DNA of 7,903 nt from Bacteroides sp. (GCA_019417975.1 DYCT01000080.1:1-7903), one strand, 5' to 3'. Counted from the first letter of the stretch, positions 1 through 7,778 are shown. Notes: generated by a model not told the origin, from the letters alone. A program made the numbers and translations.

Positions 1-54
1 GGATACTTGGCGAAGTATCTTAAGATACCTGGAAAAGTAACCTAAGATACTTGG
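1..54. repeat. Short 22-bp tandem direct repeat with embedded palindrome, cut by window edge
   Basis: The word GATACYTGG occurs at 2-10, 24-32 and 46-54, an exact 22-bp period. The first two units (2-23 and 24-45) match at 17 of 22 positions. The third matches only over its first ten bases, so the array decays to the right near base 55. Within it, GTATCTTAAGATAC (15-28) is a perfect 14-bp palindrome, and GATACTT (2-8) pairs with AAGTATC (13-19) across a 4-base loop. The period is not a multiple of three, so this is unlikely to be a coding repeat. The array may continue to the left of the window. Its role is unknown: a minisatellite, an operator array, or a repeat family between genes are all possible. 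Confidence 0.6.
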
Positions 55-337
55 CTCGAAATCGTACTTTTTGCTGACCCGAGACAAGGCTTTTTTACCC
101 CAATATTTTGTATAAATATTCAGAATGAGTGAATATATATGCATAAATATGAAGAAATATACCTAACCGAAATGTTTTTTAAATGGAAAGATGCTCTGTG
201 AAACAATATTATTTATTCTCTTTTGTTTTTAGAATAATCTTTTTAATTTCAAAATGACAATCGTGGATGGTGTAAAAGATTGGGAGGGAAACCCATTGCT
301 GTGTTCCCCTCCCATGATATGGCATGTGATGTGTTTT
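55..337. other. AT-rich intergenic region downstream of the PUL operon
   Basis: With the repeat above, this forms a 337-bp stretch without a gene. I see no credible reading frame: the only long open frame entering it runs antisense out of the lipoprotein gene. It has AT-rich runs around 100-170 and a weak AT-only hairpin (TTATTCT at 213-219 pairing with AGAATAA at 231-237). No TAnnTTTG promoter-like site was found on either strand. The operon terminator at 270-314 is listed separately. Confidence 0.6.
270..314 (-). terminator. Probable rho-independent terminator of the susC-susD-lipoprotein operon
   Basis: Bases 281-288 (TGGGAGGG) pair perfectly with 307-314 (CCCTCCCA). The stem extends past one A-C mismatch by three more pairs (290-292 with 303-305), leaving a nine-base loop. 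Read on the minus strand, the GC-rich stem is followed by ATCTTTTACACC, a short U tract. It lies 24 bp past the TAA stop of the last gene. On the plus strand no U run follows the hairpin, so the orientation fits the minus-strand operon. The short U tract is the weak point. Confidence 0.65.
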
Positions 338-2071
338 TTATTCCGCGGTAAACCAGCGTGGGTCACCGGCTTTGTTGAATCCTTCGAAGAGGATGTCCTG
401 AATGGTGAAGTCACCTTTGTCTGGTGATTTGAACAATGACTTAGCCGAACCTTCGTAATCGGTAAAGCCATCGATTGCATTACCCTTACTCTGATCCCAG
501 TCGTTGGTCTTATAAGAATTCACTACGTTGGTTACACCTTTCTTGTTTCGTCCGCCTTTGGCTGCACCCAGTGTGTTGCTGACAATGGTGCTGGTCACAT
601 TTACAGTGCTTCCTCCGTCTTTGAAGTCGATGAAGTATTGGCCTTCGTTAACCAACTTGTAGAGCGTACAGTTTGTTACATTGATTTCGCCGATGGTTTC
701 ACTGTTTTCGAACTGCATGAAGCTCTTCATAGGTGCAATGAAATTGTAGAAGGTAGAGTTGCTGAATGTGATGTTGGTGATAGTTCCTTCACCCTTTTTT
801 ACTTGCATGAAGCTGTAATTGTCTCCACCGATATTATATGCCAATGAGTTGGATACCTTTACTTCGTTTATCATACATGCAGCAGCTTTCAGACGTACCA
901 AACAGCGGGTATAGTTTCGTATTTCGCAATCGTCGAATGAGAATGTGCCGACGCTGCATCCTTCAGTATCCAATACAGAACCGACCTTGAGACTTGTTCC
1001 ATAAATGGTACCATCGAGTACGATATTGTAGAACGTAATGGTTTCGTGTGTACCCGGCAATTTCAAACTGGTAGTACCGGCATCGCCACTATCGCTTAAT
1101 GAACCGATGTGTACGATAGGTTTGGCACCGCCACCTTTTCCGTAGAAGTTTACAGAAAGTCCGTTCGGAATTTGCAGGTTGGCAGCTTCGTTGGTCATCT
1201 CACCGGTCTCGTCGTTTATTTTATGTACATACCATTCACCGTCGGCAGGGAATGTGATGGTCAGTGTTTTTCGATTGCTTTCGCTTACACCTGCTTCAAG
1301 TACAAAGTCGTCAATCAGTTTTTGAGTGAGCGGATTCTCGGCACTGATTTCGATGGTCTTGTCAGCTTCCGATGCACCGGCATTGGTCTGGAATTCTACA
1401 TATCCTTTGATGTCTTCTCCATTCAGCAAGTATACGGTGTAGTGGGTAAGTGGAGCCAAACCGGTCACTGTATAAGTGCAGTTGGTCAATACTTCCTGAT
1501 TTTGACTGATGTCAATGTCGCGGGTATTGGTGATTTCTTCTTCCGAGTTGTGGGTCTCTACTCGTATCGTCGTAAGAGTATGTCCGGGAGTCCAACTGAA
1601 TGTCATTGAATTTTCAGTTTTAACAAAATCGGTTACAATCTGTTCTTTCAGTGTCTTGAAATAGCGTTTTTCTGTATACGCCCATTTAGATTCATTTCCA
1701 CTTTCATCAGCCGATTTGATGCGAATATAATATTTAGTGTCTTTTTGCAGGTTGGTCAGTACATAGGGAGAAGCCTTGATGCTCTTATCTTCACCGAAGA
1801 CCAAAGCATTTTCTCCACCCATAGCAATTTCGTCATACAAACTATCGGTGCTGACCTCTATAACATAATAGTCGGCCTTAGGCGATTTTTTGAATTCGAC
1901 AGTTGCGTCAGACAAGCCTCCTTCTACAGCGAGGCTGCTAGTGCGGAACAGACGGTCGTGTGTTGCATCCACTGTCCAGTCGTTTGAGTCGTCGCACGAT
2001 GCTACGCTCCATCCGGCTAGGAGCATGGACGCTCCTAGCAGAAATATATTTTTCAGATTCTTTGTTTTCAT
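338..2071 (-). CDS. Surface lipoprotein with fibronectin III-like and DUF4957/DUF5123-type beta-helix domains; probable pectin-binding PUL protein
   Basis: 577 residues, starting MKTKNLKNIF. A hydrophobic segment ends in the lipobox SVASC, so Cys26 would be lipidated. The following DDSND is acidic and fits Bacteroidota surface-lipoprotein export. Residues about 42-140 look like a fibronectin III-type sandwich (ADYYVIEVSTDS, KDTKYYIRIKSADESGNES, ending YFKT), and about 145-230 like a second one (MTFSWTP, TVTGLAPLTHYTVYL). From about 245 to the end, short beta-strand repeats recur: FSFDDCEIRNY, VKVSNSLAYNI, ITFSNSTFYNF, INVTNCTLYKL, VNVTSTIVSNT. These are rungs of a parallel beta-helix, as in DUF4957 (about 250-395) and DUF5123 (about 400-575) proteins of pectin PULs. 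The end GDPRW is typical of that family. I see no lyase catalytic motif that I can assign, so a glycan-binding role (SusE/SusF-like position) is more likely than an enzyme. The gene lies 24 bp after susD, in the same operon. Domain names are from recognition, not from a search. Confidence 0.85.
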   Translation of the reverse strand: MKTKNLKNIFLLGASMLLAGWSVASCDDSNDWTVDATHDRLFRTSSLAVEGGLSDATVEFKKSPKADYYVIEVSTDSLYDEIAMGGENALVFGEDKSIKASPYVLTNLQKDTKYYIRIKSADESGNESKWAYTEKRYFKTLKEQIVTDFVKTENSMTFSWTPGHTLTTIRVETHNSEEEITNTRDIDISQNQEVLTNCTYTVTGLAPLTHYTVYLLNGEDIKGYVEFQTNAGASEADKTIEISAENPLTQKLIDDFVLEAGVSESNRKTLTITFPADGEWYVHKINDETGEMTNEAANLQIPNGLSVNFYGKGGGAKPIVHIGSLSDSGDAGTTSLKLPGTHETITFYNIVLDGTIYGTSLKVGSVLDTEGCSVGTFSFDDCEIRNYTRCLVRLKAAACMINEVKVSNSLAYNIGGDNYSFMQVKKGEGTITNITFSNSTFYNFIAPMKSFMQFENSETIGEINVTNCTLYKLVNEGQYFIDFKDGGSTVNVTSTIVSNTLGAAKGGRNKKGVTNVVNSYKTNDWDQSKGNAIDGFTDYEGSAKSLFKSPDKGDFTIQDILFEGFNKAGDPRWFTAE

Positions 2072-2095
2072 AAAACGTTGATTTCTTTGGTTTGA

Positions 2096-4054
2096 TTAAT
2101 AGCCGTATGAATTGGATAAAGTACCTTTTGAGTCACTGATGGAGGTGCTACCCAGTGGCAAGAGGTGGCGTCCTACCACTCCGCTCTCTTTTCCGTTGAG
2201 TCCGGAACTGATGAAAGTCAGATAACTTGCATTCTTTCCTTTGTCGTCTTTAGTCCACCAATCCACTTTTTCATATCCGGTTTCATCAGCCGGTGCATCG
2301 CTTACATACCAACATACACTGCTTGGGTCGATGATGATATTTCCGTTTGCATCTTTGGTGAGCTTGTAGTATAGAGTTTCGGGAGCGCGCTCACCACTGA
2401 ATTTGTTCTTGACACCTGCATTGAGGCTGTTATATTCTTTTGCAAATTCGGTGATGGCTTTTTCGTAAAGCAACCCCCAACGGATAAGGTCGTACTTACG
2501 GATACCTTCTCCGGCAAATTCCCAAGCACGTTCTTGTACTAGTGTTTCAAAGAATCCGACCTTGCTTATGTAGTTGTCTACTTCTGTTTCTGCCAATGTC
2601 TTGTTGGCGAAAGCACGGTTGTGTACTTGCTTCAAGGCTTCTAATGCAGTGAGACCGCTGTTGGCCGGGCCGGCAACATTTGCATCTTGCTTCAGCTCAT
2701 ACAATGATTCTGCATACATTAATAATACGTCGGCATAGCGCATTACAATCCAGTTGATACCGTATCCTACCTTGTCGGTTGATGCTTGTACTGTATTTAG
2801 CCATGCACTGTTTTTCTCCATCTTTCTTACATCCCATTTACCAACATAAAGACTGAATGGAGAGTTTTTTTGCATTGCTTCTTCTGTTTTGCCACTTATT
2901 TCTGTACTCTCTTTGATTTCGAAAGGAGCACAGGTTACGTCACGGCGTTCGTCGTTGCGATTGTACGACATGAAGTGCATAGCAGTCAGTTTAACTTTAC
3001 CACTGGAGTTGCCTTTTACACCAAAACGACTGCTTGAACCATTGATACGTACTCCGACAGTATAGCCCATTTCACCCGAATAGTTCAGACCGTGGGCTAC
3101 TTCGAACAAGTTTTCATTGTATGGGTCTGCTTGGAGTGTGTTATTAGCAGTCCAAAGACCATCGAACGAAGGGTTCAACTGGTGTGCGCCATTGTTGATA
3201 ATGGCAGTAGTGTGGTCCAATGCAATCTGGTAAAGTGCAGCACGTTTTTCTGCAGATGGACGTTGGGTAGGATATATTTCATCGCTATGTTTAGCCAATG
3301 TTTCATATCCTTCTTTCGCAGTTTCGCGGATAGAATATCCGGCATACGACAAGGCAATGCGGGCAGCCAGACCGTGAGCAAAACCTTTGGTGATGTGTTC
3401 GGCAGTATACCCTTCTTCACCAATCCATGGCAGATAAGGTATGGCTTCTTCTTTCAGCTCGTTCAAAAGACATTCCATGATTTCATCGCGGTCGCTTTTG
3501 GCAACATACATATTTGAGCCGTCAGGCTGTGTCGTTTCCCATTTGACAGGGATGTCACCATAATTTTTAATCAAGTCGTAGTAAATCATGGCACGAAGTG
3601 TGATGGCTTCGGCTTTGTAACGTCTCATCTTTGCTATTTCCGTTTTGCTTCCAGTCTCCAACAAGCTACTGTGATTGACACCTTCGATGACAGTTGTAGC
3701 ATTTTCTGCAATTTCATACATGGCCGACCAGTTCTTGTCGAGTTTATCCCATCCTGATGTTGCATTGTAGTTGCACGCACCACGTTCGTTGTTTGAGTGT
3801 GTTTCGGCATCTGTCTTGTAGGCATCTACCAATTCGATATCTGAGTTTGTACAGAAGTTAATCGGAAGGCGACAGCCGTAAGTGTTGTCAACAGTCAGTC
3901 CGGCATATACTTTATTCAATACTTTTTGTGCATCACTTTCTTTCTGAAAGGGGTCGGTCATTTCTGAAGGAGAACTTTGATCCAGAAAATCGGAGCAGGA
4001 AGCAGTCAGTGATACCAATCCAATTCCTAAAATGAATTTAGCTATATTTTTCAT
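2096..4054 (-). CDS. susD-like: SusD/RagB-family outer-membrane glycan-binding lipoprotein
   Basis: 652 residues. The signal peptide ends with the lipobox SLTASC, lipidated Cys20, followed by SDFLD, the usual start of mature SusD proteins. The N-terminal SusD-like part spans about 20-240, with the helical TPR-like motif MRRYKAEAITLRAMIYYDLI near 143-162 and YGDIPV just after. The C-terminal SusD/RagB part holds RYADVLLMYAESLYE (439-453) and ERAWEFAGEGIRKYDLIRWG (508-527), both hallmark motifs. It is somewhat longer than typical SusD proteins (about 520-600). SusD caps the SusC channel and helps capture oligosaccharides. The start ATG is 25 bp after the susC stop; an AAGG lies 11 bases upstream of it, a loose Shine-Dalgarno. 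The substrate cannot be read from the sequence; pectin is inferred from neighbours. Confidence 0.95.
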   Translation of the reverse strand: MKNIAKFILGIGLVSLTASCSDFLDQSSPSEMTDPFQKESDAQKVLNKVYAGLTVDNTYGCRLPINFCTNSDIELVDAYKTDAETHSNNERGACNYNATSGWDKLDKNWSAMYEIAENATTVIEGVNHSSLLETGSKTEIAKMRRYKAEAITLRAMIYYDLIKNYGDIPVKWETTQPDGSNMYVAKSDRDEIMECLLNELKEEAIPYLPWIGEEGYTAEHITKGFAHGLAARIALSYAGYSIRETAKEGYETLAKHSDEIYPTQRPSAEKRAALYQIALDHTTAIINNGAHQLNPSFDGLWTANNTLQADPYNENLFEVAHGLNYSGEMGYTVGVRINGSSSRFGVKGNSSGKVKLTAMHFMSYNRNDERRDVTCAPFEIKESTEISGKTEEAMQKNSPFSLYVGKWDVRKMEKNSAWLNTVQASTDKVGYGINWIVMRYADVLLMYAESLYELKQDANVAGPANSGLTALEALKQVHNRAFANKTLAETEVDNYISKVGFFETLVQERAWEFAGEGIRKYDLIRWGLLYEKAITEFAKEYNSLNAGVKNKFSGERAPETLYYKLTKDANGNIIIDPSSVCWYVSDAPADETGYEKVDWWTKDDKGKNASYLTFISSGLNGKESGVVGRHLLPLGSTSISDSKGTLSNSYGY

Positions 4055-4079
4055 GTTCTTTTATACCTTATTATATTGA

Positions 4080-7000
4080 TTAGAATGTAATGTTAATACC
4101 GCCAACAAATGAACGGCTCTTCGGATAAGCTGCATAGTCGATACCCGGAGTCATTGGGGTAGATGTACAGCAGTCCACTTCCGGATCGATGCCGGTATAT
4201 TTGGTGAAGCAATACAGGTTATAGCCTGTTACATAGATGCGGACATTCTTCAAGAATAGTTTGTTTACCCATGCTTTTGGGAGTGTATAACCGATTGTAA
4301 CGTTGTTCAGACGAAGGAAAGAACCGTCTTCCAATGCCCAGTCTATAAGCGGCATTACAGTAGAACCCGCCGGATTCCATGTAGAAGCATTGCTGTTCAG
4401 CTCGTTTAGGCGAGCAGTAGTGGCTTCAGCTCCCAATTCTTTGATTGATGCACTGCTTAGCAAGTTGTTGCCTGTAGCAGGGTCAATCCAAGTGTATCGG
4501 TTAGCTAATGCGAAGTTGCTGTTTACGTTCCATTGTTTAGACGAACCGCTGTAGAAGCTTGAACGGAGCTTGGTAGCATTGACAATCTTGTTGCCCAATG
4601 AGTAGTTGAGGAAAATGTTGAAGTCCAATCCTTTCCAGTTACCATTCAAGCCGAAACCACCTGCAATTTTTGGAACGGTGTTGCCCAAACATTTTTTCTT
4701 GTAGGTAGCATTGGTTGCTGTGATGATTTTGTTGTTGTTTTCATCGAGGATGTATTCTCCGTTGCTGTTGGTCTTGTAAGTATAAGTAACCGATTCCGGT
4801 TTCAACTTGATAGAACCCGGATAGATTTTACCACCAATGAGGCTTGAGTTATTCGGAACATTATTTTTTAATGTATAGGTTCCGCTTACCGCATCGAAAT
4901 TAAAATCATCTGCGGTATAGAATCCGGTTGCTTCATAGCCGTAAACTTCGCCCAGACGTCCGCCTTCTTCAAGCAGGAAGTCTTCGACACCGGCTACAGC
5001 TGTACCATCCCATTTACTGCTTTGCCAGTATTTGGCACCGTTCAGCTTATCAATTTTACCTTTGTTGTAGGAAATATTGAAGTTGAAGTTCAAGTTGAAG
5101 TCTTTTTTATCAACAAGAACAGCATCCAATTGGAATTCAACACCCTTGTTGGATGTCTGACCGCTGTTTTGATATTGATAGTTGTAACCGGATGCCGGGT
5201 TGACAGTCGATTTCATCAGCAGGTCCTTGGTTGTATTCCAATAGAAGTCCAAAGAACCGGACAGGCGGTTGTTCCAGAATCCATAGTCGATACCGATGTT
5301 ACGAGAAATGGTTGTTTCCCATTTCAAATTCGGGTTTGACAATACATCAGAGCGTTGCAAGATGACTGCCGGATTTTCGTCCCAATAGATGCTCTTGTCG
5401 GAAGTTTCTCCTAAAGAGTAAGTTGTGTACATAGAGCCACTTGGAATACGGTTGTTACCGGATGTACCATAACTCAAGCGGAGCTTCAAGTTCGAGAGCC
5501 AGTCTTGTGTGTTACTCATAAACTCTTCATCGATGACACGCCATGCCAAGGCAGCAGAAGGGAAATAACCCCAACGGTGACCGTCGGCAAATTTAGAAGA
5601 ACCATCCGCACGCATGGTCACTGTGAGCAAGTAGCGATCCATAAGTGTATAGTTTAAGCGACCGAAGAATGAAAGCAGGTTGTCTTTGATACCGATGTAG
5701 CTGCTGGTAGGAAGAGCTGTGCCTTTACCTAAAGCAGATAGAATATCTTCTGTTGTTGCATCTTTGTCAAAGTCTACAGAGGTGTAGTAGCGGCTTTTGT
5801 CCTGACTGCTGGACCACTCTTGTCCAATCATGATGTTTAAACGGTCTTTTCCAAACACTTTCTTTACATCGTAAGTTAGCGTGTTGGCATTTCTCCATTC
5901 TGTATTTTTAGTAGTGGTCAGATAAGCCTGAGGTAGACCGGCGTGTCCGAATTTAGAGTTTTGTGTAGCTTGATAGCCCCACACTTGGTCTACGTCTTTG
6001 TTGTTCCAACGATAACCGAACTCTGTACGGAACTTCCAGTTTTTGAAAGGCTTCCAGTTAAGTCCGATGTTGTAGTTTTGTTGGAATTTGTTCTGTTGTT
6101 TATAGGTCGCATCCAAACGTTCAGAAGGAGTGTAACGTACGTTCGAAGCATTGTCATCATCATCGTCGCCTCCGAATCCGAAGTTATTGATAGGGGCATG
6201 GATGATGCTACGTGCTACCAATGAATACGATTTGCTGTTTTCATTGTCGGCGCCACCACTTAGACCGTCGATGGTCTGTTGCGACAAACGGGCATTGAAG
6301 TCTACGCTTAACCATTTATTGATTGTTCCGTTGATTTTCGCATTGACATTGTTCTTTGAAAATCCGGAGCCTTTCATGATAGACTTTTCGTCATTGTGCG
6401 AGTAGCTGATGTTGTACTTGATATCTTTGGTACCTCCGCTGATGCTTACGTTATATTGTTGCTGGTTACCATTTCGACCGAATATATCTTCTTGGTGATT
6501 GTTGCCTTTTACTGATTTCCAGATGTCGAGGTCTTCGTATACACCATAGTAGTTACCACTTTGGTCGAGCTCATATTGGTAGAGTGCAAATTCGTATGGG
6601 TCGAGTACATCTACTTGTCCTACAGCCTTACGGACACCCCAAGAAGCACCGAAGTTGACTTCTGTCTTTCCTTCTTTACCGCTCTTGGTTGTAATGATGA
6701 TGACACCGTTGGCACCACGAGCACCATAGATAGCAGTAGAGGAGGCATCTTTCAGCACGTCGACACTCTGGATGTCGGTAGGGGCAATGTCTGAGATGCT
6801 ACTTACCGGAAAACCATCGACAATATAAAGAGGAGAGTTGTCTTGTGAGAGTGAACCTCCACCACGTACACGGATTTTCACATCTGCATCAGGTGAGCCT
6901 TCGGTTGTTGTAATTTGTACACCTGCCATTTTACCTTGTAAAGCTTCGGAGGCACTGGATACAGGGATAGATTCCAGCTGCTTGGCATTGACTGAAGAAA

Positions 7001-7385
7001 CAGAACCGGTCAAGTCTTTTTTCGATACAGTACCGTATCCGATGACAACGACTTCTTCCAATGCCTGTGTGTCATCTTCCAGGGTAACGTCGATTTTAGA
7101 CTTTCCTTTGATGTCGATTTCTTGTGTTTTCATTCCGATGTAGGAAACTACTACTAAAGCCTTTTTACTGGAAACTTTTAAGGTGAAGTTTCCATCGAAA
7201 TCGGTAATTGTACCGTTTGTTGTACCTTTTTCCAATATGGAAGCACCAATGATGGGCTCTCCGCTTTTGTCTTTCACATTTCCTGTGAGGCTAACCGATT
7301 GCGCTGATATGCCAAGTGCTATTGTTGTAAATAGCAACAGAAGCAAGGAACGCATGTTTTTCACTTTGTTAGACATTCTTTGCAT
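4080..7385 (-). CDS. susC-like: SusC/RagA-family TonB-dependent outer-membrane oligosaccharide transporter
   Basis: 1101 residues, normal for the family. A signal peptide (MRSLLLLLFTTIALGISAQ, residues 11-29) is followed by a carboxypeptidase-regulatory-like beta-sandwich (about 31-105: TGNVKDKSGEPIIGASI, DFDGNFTLKV, VVSYIGMKTQEI). Next come the TonB-box region and the family signature EEVVVIGYGTVSKKDLTGSV (110-129). The plug (about 125-235) contains LQGKMAGVQI, IRVRGGGSL, PLYIVDGFPV and SVDVLKDASSTAIYGARGAN. The rest is the beta-barrel, ending in the outer-membrane signal-like GGINITF with a terminal Phe. There is no N-terminal STN domain, so signalling through an anti-sigma factor is not expected. 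Methionines at 1, 4 and 11 are all possible starts; none has a clear Shine-Dalgarno, and Met11 also gives a complete signal peptide. It is the first gene of the operon. It would import oligosaccharides into the periplasm with SusD as lid. Confidence 0.96.
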   Translation of the reverse strand: MQRMSNKVKNMRSLLLLLFTTIALGISAQSVSLTGNVKDKSGEPIIGASILEKGTTNGTITDFDGNFTLKVSSKKALVVVSYIGMKTQEIDIKGKSKIDVTLEDDTQALEEVVVIGYGTVSKKDLTGSVSSVNAKQLESIPVSSASEALQGKMAGVQITTTEGSPDADVKIRVRGGGSLSQDNSPLYIVDGFPVSSISDIAPTDIQSVDVLKDASSTAIYGARGANGVIIITTKSGKEGKTEVNFGASWGVRKAVGQVDVLDPYEFALYQYELDQSGNYYGVYEDLDIWKSVKGNNHQEDIFGRNGNQQQYNVSISGGTKDIKYNISYSHNDEKSIMKGSGFSKNNVNAKINGTINKWLSVDFNARLSQQTIDGLSGGADNENSKSYSLVARSIIHAPINNFGFGGDDDDDNASNVRYTPSERLDATYKQQNKFQQNYNIGLNWKPFKNWKFRTEFGYRWNNKDVDQVWGYQATQNSKFGHAGLPQAYLTTTKNTEWRNANTLTYDVKKVFGKDRLNIMIGQEWSSSQDKSRYYTSVDFDKDATTEDILSALGKGTALPTSSYIGIKDNLLSFFGRLNYTLMDRYLLTVTMRADGSSKFADGHRWGYFPSAALAWRVIDEEFMSNTQDWLSNLKLRLSYGTSGNNRIPSGSMYTTYSLGETSDKSIYWDENPAVILQRSDVLSNPNLKWETTISRNIGIDYGFWNNRLSGSLDFYWNTTKDLLMKSTVNPASGYNYQYQNSGQTSNKGVEFQLDAVLVDKKDFNLNFNFNISYNKGKIDKLNGAKYWQSSKWDGTAVAGVEDFLLEEGGRLGEVYGYEATGFYTADDFNFDAVSGTYTLKNNVPNNSSLIGGKIYPGSIKLKPESVTYTYKTNSNGEYILDENNNKIITATNATYKKKCLGNTVPKIAGGFGLNGNWKGLDFNIFLNYSLGNKIVNATKLRSSFYSGSSKQWNVNSNFALANRYTWIDPATGNNLLSSASIKELGAEATTARLNELNSNASTWNPAGSTVMPLIDWALEDGSFLRLNNVTIGYTLPKAWVNKLFLKNVRIYVTGYNLYCFTKYTGIDPEVDCCTSTPMTPGIDYAAYPKSRSFVGGINITF

Positions 7386-7459
7386 ATTGATTTTAATTGA
7401 TTATATAATTTGTTTTAAGTTTTAGTTACATGTATATGTGCCCGATTCAAAATCGCTTA

Positions 7460-7467
7460 CAAAGATA
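7460..7467 (-). promoter_or_regulatory. Candidate -7 element of the susC operon promoter
   Basis: Read on the minus strand the bases are TATCTTTG, a full match to the Bacteroides primary-sigma -7 consensus TAnnTTTG. Transcription would start near 7453, giving a leader of about 68 bases before the first susC ATG. No TTTG -33 box is present at the expected distance of 19-21 bases; the nearest is ATTG (7493-7496, minus strand), 25 bases away. A weak -33 box fits a promoter that needs an activator, as PUL promoters do. Confidence 0.5.
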
Positions 7468-7486
7468 AGAGGTTATCGTATTACGA
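7464..7486. promoter_or_regulatory. Two small adjoining dyads overlapping the susC promoter; possible operator
   Basis: GATAA (7464-7468) is inverted as TTATC (7473-7477) around GAGG. It overlaps a second dyad, TCGTATTACGA (7476-7486), with perfect 5-bp arms around one T. Together they cover the -7 element and the spacer just upstream, where a regulator would contact this promoter. The TCGTA word recurs elsewhere in the intergenic region. No binding protein can be named. Confidence 0.35.
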
Positions 7487-7557
7487 CTTGTGCAATTTTT
7501 GTTTCTTACGTTATATAATTTGTTCCTAAAATTTAATAATTAAGATTGATAGCAGTG

Positions 7558-7625
7558 TGGCTTTAATAGGTCGTAGGCAGAAGAACCGGTTGGTCATGCT
7601 GAAATACGAATTTAAAGCCATTTTT
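7558..7625 (+). repeat. 63-bp interrupted palindrome followed by T5; operator or plus-strand terminator/small-RNA end
   Basis: TGGCTTTAA (7558-7566) is perfectly inverted as TTAAAGCCA (7612-7620). Moving inward, TCGTA (7571-7575) matches TACGA (7605-7609), CAG (7578-7580) matches CTG (7599-7601), and the centre holds the palindrome AACCGGTT (7584-7591). All pairs share a centre near 7587-7590, so this is one imperfect hairpin. On the plus strand it is directly followed by TTTTT (7621-7625). On the minus strand no T run follows. It may be a large regulator dyad, or the end of a short plus-strand transcript. No convincing plus promoter upstream was found. Confidence 0.5.
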
Positions 7626-7770
7626 ACATTCGTTATTTGGCTAAGATAGGGATTTTTTCTTAAATACTTGTTTTTAAGCTGTTTTGTATGTGTATTTATT
7701 GTTTGATTAGGTGGAATATTTGTTTTTCTGTTTTTGTCAATAATTAAACACATGCTTGTGGGCTTTGTCG

Positions 7771-7778
7771 TAGTTTTG
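7771..7778 (+). promoter_or_regulatory. Candidate -7 element for the PL1-like gene
   Basis: TAGTTTTG matches TAnnTTTG exactly. Transcription would begin near 7785, with a leader of about 37 bases before the ATG at 7822. No TTTG lies at the normal -33 distance. A short dyad, CACA (7749-7752) with TGTG (7757-7760), sits just upstream and could be an activator site. The T-A start of the box overlaps a TCGTA word (7768-7772). Confidence 0.45.

Larger units (their letters stand above)
7401..7524. repeat. 14-bp direct repeat pair TTATATAATTTGTT, 110 bp apart
   Basis: The identical 14-mer TTATATAATTTGTT is found at 7401-7414 and 7511-7524, on either side of the candidate susC promoter. The bases next to it differ (A against G on the left, TTAAG against CCTAA on the right), so the match is exactly 14 bp. 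Each copy includes TATAATTTG, which is one base longer than the plus-strand Bacteroides -7 consensus TAnnTTTG. The copies may be paired regulator sites, weak plus-strand promoter remnants, or an AT-rich coincidence. Confidence 0.5.

Noticed and set aside
1..54. CRISPR array
   Set aside because: The period is only 22 bp, the units differ at several positions, and there is no constant repeat alternating with unique spacers.
101..160. Plus-strand promoter around the ATTTTGTATAAATATT stretch
   Set aside because: There is a TTTG at 107-110, but no TAnnTTTG at 19-21 bases after it and no gene downstream on that strand.
229..480. 83-residue minus-strand open frame across the end of the lipoprotein gene and the terminator
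   Set aside because: It overlaps the last 48 codons of the real gene in another frame and reads through the terminator hairpin.
1109..1609. 166-residue plus-strand open frame antisense to the lipoprotein gene
   Set aside because: It lies wholly inside a gene with clear domain motifs on the other strand and resembles no family I recognise; it is a shadow frame.
3092..3517. 141-residue plus-strand open frame antisense to the susD-like gene
   Set aside because: Fully covered by the well-supported SusD reading frame; its Phe/Cys/Ile-rich composition reflects the complement of the real codons.
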